Origin: Rhodotorula mucilaginosa
Lineage: Eukaryota > Basidiomycota > Microbotryomycetes > Sporidiobolales > Sporidiobolaceae
Length of the DNA: 64,000 nucleotides
Reading direction: 5' to 3'
NCBI GenBank assembly: GCA_034406715.1
Contig: CP137870.1
Span: forward strand, 124,001 to 188,000
The position numbers were made by a program, and so were the translations under genes. The notes beneath the pieces were generated by a model that worked only from the letters and a program-made list of their open reading frames with translations, ran no database searches and was not told the origin of the DNA. The first letter of the stretch is position 1. Each line of letters opens with the position of its first letter. This document shows positions 56,614-64,000 of this stretch, piece by piece.

Positions 56614-58908
56614 ATGGCCCCTTCTCTGTGGCGCAGACCGGGCACCAAGACGTACACGCTCGTCCACCGGTCGCAGCGAGACCCGCTCATCAACGACCCG
56701 AACGCGACCGACCGCGTCCTCAAGCTCGTCGACAAGTCAAACAGGGTGCGCGCTCGCGTTCTCGTCACTGGACTGTGTGGGGGACAAGCTGACGTGCGTG
56801 TACGTGGGCAGAAGCACCGCGATGGCGCTACCTCCTACGCCGGCGATGAGGAGGACGAGGATGCGCGCGCCGCCGTCGCTCTCGACTTGGACGACGCCGA
56901 CGACGCCAAGCTCGCTCAGGGGGACGCAGCCGCGTACGGCATCTTTTACGACGACGCAGACGACTACGACTACCTCCAGCATCTGAGGCCCGTCGGCGGC
57001 GACGGCGCCACCAAGCAGGGCGCAGTCGGAGACGCCTTTTTCGTAGAGGCGCCCGACTCGAAGAACCAAAAGGGAGGAGGCAAGGGCGGAAAGGGCAAAG
57101 CCAAGGATGCGCTCGCTGGGTTCGAATTGTCCGAAGCGGCCCTCGCGCGTCACGAAGCCGGACGAACGACGGCCGCCACTCCGTTCGAAATGCCCGAAGA
57201 CGTCCTGCCGTCGCACCCGCTCGACGAAGTCTCGTATGCCGAATTGACCACCTCGCGCGTCGAACCGGGCGGCCTCAGGCCCGAGTTGGACCCTTCGATC
57301 CGAGAAGTGCTCGAAGCGTTGGACGACGATGCGTACGCTGAAGGTGAAGAGGACGACGAGGACGCGTTCTGGGACGGGGTCCTCAGCGGAGGTCAAGTCG
57401 GAGGTGTTGAAGAGCAGGAATGGGAGGACGACGAGGAGGGCGCGAACGAGGTGCCAGAGTTGGTGGTGGCGGCGCAGCAAGGGGTGGAGAACCTCGCGAT
57501 TCGCGATGATGATGACGCAGAAGAGGGCAGCTGGGCCGCCGTCAAGCACTTCAAAGCCGCCAACGGAGGAGGGGCCAACGTCGGCTCGGATGACGAGGAA
57601 GACTATGCGTCCGAAGGCGGCGACACGATTGCCGACTTGCGGAGCACGCTCGCCAAGACCAAGCGCCCCGTTCGGAAAGCGAGCGGGAGCGCGATGGGCT
57701 CGGCGTTCTCCATGTCTAGTTCGAGCATGTTTAGGAATGACGGACTCCGAACACTCGACGACCGGTTCGATCAGGTGCGTTTACAGCAGTTTTTGAAAGC
57801 CGCCTTCTTTTCTTTTCCCGCCTGACTGACCCCCCACATCATGGCTCGCACAGATCGAAAAGATGTACGAGGAAGACTCGGACGACTCGTGGGGCGGCCC
57901 CGGCTCGGATGCCGAGCACGAGCACGGTTCCGACTGCGAGCACGACCACGGCCACGGTGCGGCGCCGGCGAGCGCCGAACCGCAAGGCGAGCAGCGCGCC
58001 GCGCTCGAGGCGATCCTGGACGACTTTCTCCAAAAGTACGAAGTCATCGGCGGCAAGTACCGACCTCAACTCGAAGGGACCGGCGACGACAAGGTCTCTC
58101 GATTGGACCGGTTACGGAACGAGTTGGCCAATCTGAACCTCGACGCGGGTGAGGATGAGGAAGCGGTTGCGAGGAGGACGGAGAAGGAACGGATTCTGGC
58201 GATTGTTGAGCGGCAGTATGACGAGGAGGCGAATCGGACTCGGAAGGGGGGCAAGGACAATAGGATACAGGGGGTTACGATCATCGAGGACAATTACCGC
58301 GACCGGTGGGATTGCGAGACCGTTCTCAGTGCGTTGCTCTTCACTCTCTCTCTCCGGAGTACTGCTGCGTGCGCACCGCTGACTCCTCCCGCTGCCTTCC
58401 AGGCACGTACTCGAACCTGTCGAACCACCCGCGGATGCTCCGCCTGCGCGACGTGCGCGGCCCCAAGCCGGCCAAGATTACGATCGATCCCAAGACGGGA
58501 TTCCCGCTCGTCGATGGCAAGAGTGTGCTTGAGCCGCGCGGAGGGGACGACACCATCATGGAGGAGGAGGACGAGGAAGAAGAAGAGGAGGAGGAGTTTG
58601 GTGAGTCTCGCCCGGATATGACCCTGGTTCCTCTCGATGGCACTGACTCTGTGCTGCTGCTCTGCGCGATCGCTGCAGTCATCCGCGAAGTGATCAAGCG
58701 CCCTCGAACCGAAACCGCCGAAGAGAAAAAGGCCCGCAAAGCCGCCGTCAAAGCCGAGCGAGCGGTCCGCCGCGAGGAGAAGAAGGGCACCAAGGAGGCG
58801 TTCAACTCCGAGACGAAGCGGCAGAAGCGCGTGCAGGGACGGCGGGTTGCCGATGGTGGGGCGGCCGATATCAAGTCGGGGATGGAGGGAGTCAGGCGGT
58901 TGGCTTGA
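56614..58908 (+). CDS. LTV1: 40S ribosome assembly factor Ltv1, 665 aa
   Basis: The model is join(56614..56745,56812..57774,57854..58328,58403..58600,58679..58908), 1998 nt. Ltv1 rides on late pre-40S particles and its release lets the beak form. The family start is present: YTLVHRSQRDPLINDPNATD and RVLKLVDKSN. Later marks are YGIFYDDADDYDYLQHLRP, FELSEAALARHEAGR, PEDVLPSHPLDEVSYAELT, LRTLDDRFDQIEKMYEEDSD, LEAILDDFLQKYEVIGGKYR, YSNLSNHPRMLRLRD and the basic C-terminus EEKKARKAAVKAERAVRREE. Long acidic stretches and a Gly/Lys insert make it larger than yeast Ltv1 (463 aa). A His-rich patch (EHEHGSDCEHDHGHG) follows exon 3's start. Confidence 0.92.
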
Positions 58909-59112
58909 TCCCCCGCAGCTGCGCCTTCTTGTCTTCCTTATCTCTTCCCCCACCCCATATGGCCTCCCTCTCTCTGGCGCTTCCTGCTCATGACACGCTT
59001 TTGGCTAGACGGTACACGAGTGTTGTTGTTTCTGATTAACGGTGATTCTTTGCAAGCTTCTCGCGCTCGTCTCCCTCGACGTTGACTTCCCAGCCACATG
59101 CCCTCCCGAAAG

Positions 59113-60271
59113 CTACTTGCCCTCGTTTTGTCCGGCCTCGACCTGATCCTTGTCCTCTCCGGCCTGGCTCTGGCCTTCAGCCACCGTCGCGGCTGCGAGG
59201 CGAATCTGAGATGGTCAGCTTGAGTGACGAATCGAGGTTCCCTTGTGCCGGCAGCAGGCCGTAAGATGGCCCAGCTAGAAAGCAGAGGGTCTTCTGTGAT
59301 GGAGAAGGAGTGTTGTTTGTGGACATACCTTCGGACCTGGATCCGGGACCTCCTTGACCACGATCGGTCCCGACCACGGCGCCGTCGTCGTTCGACTTGT
59401 CACGCGTCTCGGACGAGCTCGGAAGAGGCGGGGCTGTGTTCAACGCGGATAGAAGCTGTCAGTCCGGAAGCCGGGAGAAAGCTGGTGCAGAGGCGTTCTC
59501 CCGAGACAGCTGCGGAAGGAGAGGGCAGAGTTACACACCAGGGATGATGATATCGGAGACTGGACCGCATGCTTCACGGGTCCCCTCAGCCAACATCATC
59601 CTGCCGACAACCGAATCACGCACCCTCTCGGGCGGAATCAGGCGGGTCTCTCCATCCTCGTCGATGACCACCTGCGGCGGATAGTCCCACAGGGGCGCTA
59701 CAGTTGCGGACCTGGTCAGCAAGATCGAGCACGACTCTCGGACTCGGCAGGATCAAAGACGTACAGTTCTCGTCCCTCGGAAACTCCTCAAGCGCAGGAT
59801 AATCCGGAAAGCCAGCGATGTTTGTCGCGCGACGCATAAGGCCCTCGTAACGCCTGCGGTAACGAGGATTGGTGTTCGACGTGGCCATCGCGTGGACACG
59901 GCGCAGGTGCTCGGCCGAGGCGGTGAGGTCGTCGAGCCTCCAGAGTCCGAGCGCTGCGACCAGATGCAGCATGGCCTCGAAAGTCGGCTGGCCGTTCAGA
60001 AAGGAACCCGGGTCGTCCTTATCGCGCAACTCGTCAATCGCGGTCTCGACCGCCTCCGCAACCTCTTCCCCTTCGCCGTCCCTCACGTCTCTGAGCAACT
60101 CGTCGATGTAACCGAGCTCGACGCGGTAGAGCGGTGAGTTCTGTGGTGCGCGGTCCGGCGTGCGACGGAGTGGTCAGCGTCGACGGGCCAGACAGCGGAG
60201 TCACGGGGAACTGTGCCACTCACCCAGGGCTGCCGCGCACCATCGGCACGATCGTCATCTGGAGTGGCCAT
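59113..60271 (-). CDS. Unknown conserved-looking protein, 255 aa
   Basis: The model is complement join(59113..59192,59329..59433,59539..59697,59765..60140,60224..60271), 768 nt, five exons with consistent phases and consensus donors (GTGAGT, GTACGT, GTGTGT, GTATGT). The N-terminal two thirds are predicted helical: YRVELGYIDELLRDVRDGEG, AVETAIDELRDKDDPGS, FEAMLHLVAALGLWRLDD, TASAEHLRRVHAMATSN, YRRRYEGLMRRATNIAGFPD. A short conserved-looking core follows (LWDYPPQVVIDEDGETRLIP), and the rest is polar and disordered. The helical pairs look TPR-like, but I do not recognise a family. It is convergent with LTV1. Confidence 0.6.
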
Positions 60272-61089
60272 GCTGTCGATCACTAGTCGCGGGCTGCTGT
60301 ACAGAGCAATTGCAGCGGGTTCGAGCTGAGATCAAAGTGGGCCCCCACCAGAGGCGGCGAGGCGGTGCCAAGTCGAGTCTCGCCGTACGGGACTTCGGGG
60401 CGGACGGACAGAGGCCAACTAAACAGTCGTTGGGCTTACAGCGTATTGTACTGGAGGTGCGCGGGAGGAGCCCGGAGACGTCCGATCGAATGAGTGGAGG
60501 GAAAGAAAGGATCGCGACCAAGCTGGAGAATCACGTGAACGGCAAGCGCTGCGAGGAGTCGAGCAGCGCGCAGGGGCACGCCTCCAACCCCTTCCGAGCG
60601 ACCAGCTAAGCTTTATATCATCTGGAAAAATTCCTTCCAGGCGCAGATTGCTCCCAGATCTGTAGTGGTAAAGTGAAATGACTTGGTCATCGGATCGCCG
60701 TCTCGCAGCCTGAGGACGACGCAGCTGCTTGCGCTACCACCAGCTCAGCAGACTCGCTCGCGGCGTCACGCTCGCCTGCGGACGTGAGTTCAAGACGCTC
60801 CGTGGAAGCCCTATGAACTGATGTTAGCATGATAGCCCTATGGATAGGAGGCGGAACCGGGAAAACCCAACGCCGCGCCCTCGTGTTTGAGAAGGCCTGG
60901 TGAAACTCGATGAAACCGCGACTGAAATTATATGGGAGTGTATGTAGAACTACAGATATGTGACGTAACACCCGAGACATCCAAGTGAAGCAGAATCTGT
61001 ATGCGCGAGCAAGGCGAAACAACAAGTGCAGCGCGAGACTGGAGCGAAGAAAAAGTCGGTGACGGGGGAAAACGAGAGGGGCAGGCGGT
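60272..61089. other. Intergenic, no gene seen
   Basis: About 820 bp between two minus-strand genes. It should hold the promoter of the 255-aa gene and the 3' region of the sugar transporter. Confidence 0.45.
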
Positions 61090-63295
61090 TTAGACGTGCT
61101 CCGTAGCGAGCTTGTCATCGCCGACAGCGATCTTGGCGTCCTCGAGGTGACGGACGTCGCCTCCGACTTTGCCGGCCTCGGCGGCAAAGGTAGTCGTCGG
61201 GCGCCACTTGGCCGAGTTGCGCGGGTTGGTCTCGGAAAGCATCTGATCGACCTGCTCGAGCGAGAGACCCTTGGTCTCGGGGACGAGGAAGTAGGCGTAG
61301 ACGAAGCAGCAAGTGCAGAGTCCGCCCCAGATGAAGAAGACGGACGAGCGGAGGTTGCCCTGGCAATTTCGAAAAAAAGAAATTGGAGAGATCGTCAGCG
61401 CCGGCGGTGCGGATGGCTAGGGAGTGTAGGATAGCAAAGTACGCACCTTGTCCTCTCCGACCATGTACGGGGTGATGACGGAAATGATGGTGTTCCAAAG
61501 CCAGTTCGAGGCGGTCGAGAGGGCGACGCCGCGCGATCGGATCGGAAGCGGGAAGATCTCGCCAATAAGGACCCACGCACCCGGGCCCCACGTCGAGGCG
61601 AAAAAGAAGATGTAGATACAGATAAAGGCGACTTGCGAATTCACGGCGGAGACGTTGTTGGCGATGGTGGCGCCGGCGGCATCGAGATGCGTCTTGTTGA
61701 AGCCGACCGTCACGCCGACGATAGCGACGATGAACTGGCAGATGAGCATGCCGAAGGCGCCCCAAATGAGGAGAGGGCGGCGACCGAAGCGCTCGACGGT
61801 GTAGAACGAAATCGGGGTCGAGCCGACGTTGACGATCTGTGGATGCGCAACACGTTAGGACGAGCTCGGGTGACCGTAGTGAATGTACAAGACTCGCCGT
61901 GAAGGCCATGCTAGTCAAGAAAACGTTCTTGACGGCGCCGGTCGACTGGAGGAAGGGAGTCCTGAAAACCGGTGGCAACGGCAGCCGAAGGTCAGTTCGT
62001 CGTTCAAGCGGCTCGAACTCTGTAGAAGTATTGGACTTGCGAGTAGTAAAACACGAAATTCACGCCAGTCCATTGTTGCATCATCTGGAGCGAAGTGCCG
62101 AGGATCGTGCGACGGAGATTCGAGCTGGCGTCGAAGAGCGAACCAGTGAAGCAGGCTGCGTACGACGAGAACCAGCCAGTCGCGGGAATCGCACGCGCCT
62201 CGTACTCAGCGTTGGCGACAATCTCGGCGAGCTCGAGCTCGATGTAGTGCGACGTAGGGGGCTGGCCGCGGAGACGGACGAGGGTGTCGCGCGCCTTGTC
62301 GAGCTTGCCGCGCTTGACGTAGAAACGCGGCGAGTCGGGGAGGAAGAAGAGACCGACAGCAAGGATGATGGCCCAGGCGAACTATAGAAGTACGCCAGTC
62401 AGCATCGAAAGCGGAATGGGACGATGAAAGAGGGAATTTCGGAGGACGGACCTGGATACCGATCGGGATGCGGTAAGCACCCGAGTCGGTGCGCTTCTGA
62501 GTGTAGTTGTCGACGATAGAGCCAAGCATAAGGCCGATCGTGATGCAGAACTCTGCGGTGCGGCGAGATGAGGTCAGCGCGGGCGTTCGATCGGACCTTT
62601 TCTTTTCCGACTTATGAAAAACTTACGGTAACCGGAGACGAGGGCGCCTCGGACCTTCTTCGGGCAGATTTCAGACTGTGTATGGCGCCGTGAAGGAAGA
62701 GACGAAGCGTATCGGACAGGAACAGGAAGAGGGGATTCGGGCGGAGGGTTAAGAAGTCAGCGCTGACCAAGGAAACGAAATCCCGAGAGACCGAACGCAC
62801 CATGTAGAGGATGATGATGGCCGAGACGAAACCGACACCAAATCCTGCGATGAGACGACCAACGACGATGGTGGCAAGCGCCGAGGCCGCGAACATCTGG
62901 ACGACGACTCCGGCGGAATAGATCGCGCAGCCAGCGATGATGGTAGGTCGACGACCGACGCGGTCGGCAATGTCACCAGCGAGGAGAGCACCGAAGAAGG
63001 TGCCGGCGGACAGGATCGAGACAATGAGGGAAGTGTGAGATGAGGAGATGGCCTTGGACCCGGCGCCCTCGATGGCGTCGATGAAGACTTGCGAGCCGAG
63101 GACACCGTTGATGTAACCCGAATCATAACCGAAGAAGATACCTCCGAAGGCGGCGAAGGCGCAACTGCGAGGGGGTCATGTGAGCAAGAAGACTCGCCGC
63201 GGCCCGGAAACCGCGAAAACTCACAGGAGATACGCCTTTATAGTGACGGGAGCCTCGATGGCGTTAACGTCGGCTGTGCCCTGAAGCTGGACCAT
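61090..63295 (-). CDS. MFS sugar (hexose-type) transporter, 549 aa
   Basis: The model is complement join(61090..61359,61447..61836,61898..61961,62041..62381,62452..62552,62627..62675,62801..63164,63225..63295), 1650 nt. A 12-span plasma-membrane sugar porter is expected. Family marks are GGIFFGYDSGYINGVLG, GDIADRVGRRPTIIAG, GRLIAGFGVGFVSAIIILY, SEICPKKVRGALVSGYQF, LPDSPRFYVKRGKLDKARDT, LQMMQQWTGVNFVFYYS, ERFGRRPLLIWGAFG, WGPGAWVLIGEIFPLPIRSR and YFLVPETKGLSLEQVD. Two introns (61962-62040 and 61837-61897) appear to use GC donors, GCAAGT and GCGAGT; the first is the only reading that keeps FYYSTPFLQ in frame. Substrate (hexose, xylose or other) cannot be told from sequence. Confidence 0.92.
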
Positions 63296-64000
63296 GCTGA
63301 GCCGACTTTGTAGCGGTATTCGGGGACGAAAAGACGAAAGAGGAGCTTGATGGGAGGCGTCGCCCTATTGTTGCTTGTTGTTGCTGCTGCGCGACGAGTC
63401 GCTATAGGTCCTCTTGCGGTTTCGGAGTCGAGCTTGCCTTCTCGGCGTTCGACGTTCGCGAGCAAGGAGAGTGAGGGACAGCGAAAGAAGGGAAGCAGGA
63501 AAGCCGGAGTCGACCGGAGGCGGACCTCCAGAAGGGGCCTGTGCGTCCGGCTGGACTCCCCGCCGTCGGGCACCAGGTTCTCCGTACACGAGGCGAGCGT
63601 TGACCATGCGGGGCTAATTTGGGACCTCGCCCAAATCGATGGCGCAGCAATGTCAGCCAATCAGAAAGGGTCATGAAGTCGGGTGGGACCAGATCGATTA
63701 ATGGGCTCCGTGGGCGCTCTGTACGGTCTCCAGCCTTCTCCAGATTCGGAAGCATAGAGCCCGGAGCCGACCCATGCATAAGTTATGGTCGAGCTTGCGA
63801 GCCAGACCTGGGCAGCGATGAGAGGACTTTGAACGGCGGATGTGGCAATACATCTGACTGCGCGTTTCGGGCAATCCCATCTGTTCGCTGGGCTTTTGCT
63901 CACCGTCTGCGTATGCTTGCGACGATTCGACGAAGCCCCTTCGAAGAACAATCGGCGTGTTCGCCGGCCGAGTGGAGTTCCTCGATCACTTTGTTCGCTC
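63296..64000. promoter_or_regulatory. Upstream region of sugar transporter
   Basis: About 700 bp to the window edge with no supported gene. It should include the transporter promoter. A short repeat of TTG/TTGCTG type lies near 63370-63390. Confidence 0.4.

Noticed and set aside
60650-60700. A second tRNA suggested by TAGTGGTAAAGTG
   Set aside because: It resembles an A box only; no B box or foldable acceptor stem follows.

Overview
The window is nuclear DNA of a basidiomycete fungus, most likely a Microbotryomycetes red-yeast type (Rhodotorula/Sporobolomyces/Leucosporidium relatives). The assignment is inferred from several things seen together: high GC, dense short introns of roughly 60-110 nt with GTGCGT/GTGAGT donors, a nuclear gene for respiratory complex I, and the presence of fungal septation and nudE genes. 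I cannot fix the genus. Most exon models below were built by hand; for each complete model I checked that the exon lengths add up to an intact reading frame.

Layout. 0-2.1 kb: two tandem copies of an unknown gene family, the first cut by the window edge. 2.4-11.4 kb, minus strand: Cdc14 phosphatase, an Fcy2-type purine-cytosine permease and the dynein regulator NudE. 11.8-15.7 kb: F-box-like/leucine-rich genes A (frameshifted) and B. 16.3-17.8 kb: an unknown seven-exon gene in a less GC-rich island. 19.1-24.1 kb: F-box-like genes C and D in a tandem duplication of about 2.67 kb that also copied part of a small membrane-protein gene. 25.2-35.7 kb: a secreted protein, epsilon-COP, a DDT/WHIM-type chromatin protein, the SNARE Sec22 and the 51-kDa complex I subunit. 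37.1-43.0 kb: F-box-like genes E (frameshifted), F and G. 44.6 kb: an intron-containing tRNA-Gly(GCC). 45.1-63.3 kb: Utp17, a Cdc7/SepH septation kinase, the tRNA pseudouridine synthase Deg1/Pus3, Ltv1, an unknown 255-residue protein and a hexose-type sugar transporter.

How the genes relate. Most of the window is ordinary housekeeping: mitotic exit and septation (cdc14, cdc7/sepH), dynein function (nudE), ER-Golgi traffic (SEC22, epsilon-COP), ribosome and tRNA biogenesis (UTP17, LTV1, DEG1), respiration and nutrient uptake. Inserted between these blocks are three clusters of a lineage-expanded family of two-exon F-box-like/LRR proteins, seven members in 31 kb. All share one splice position and one C-terminal signature, and two of the seven are broken. 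This family is the most interesting content. No CRISPR array, no recognisable retroelement and no DNA transposon was found.
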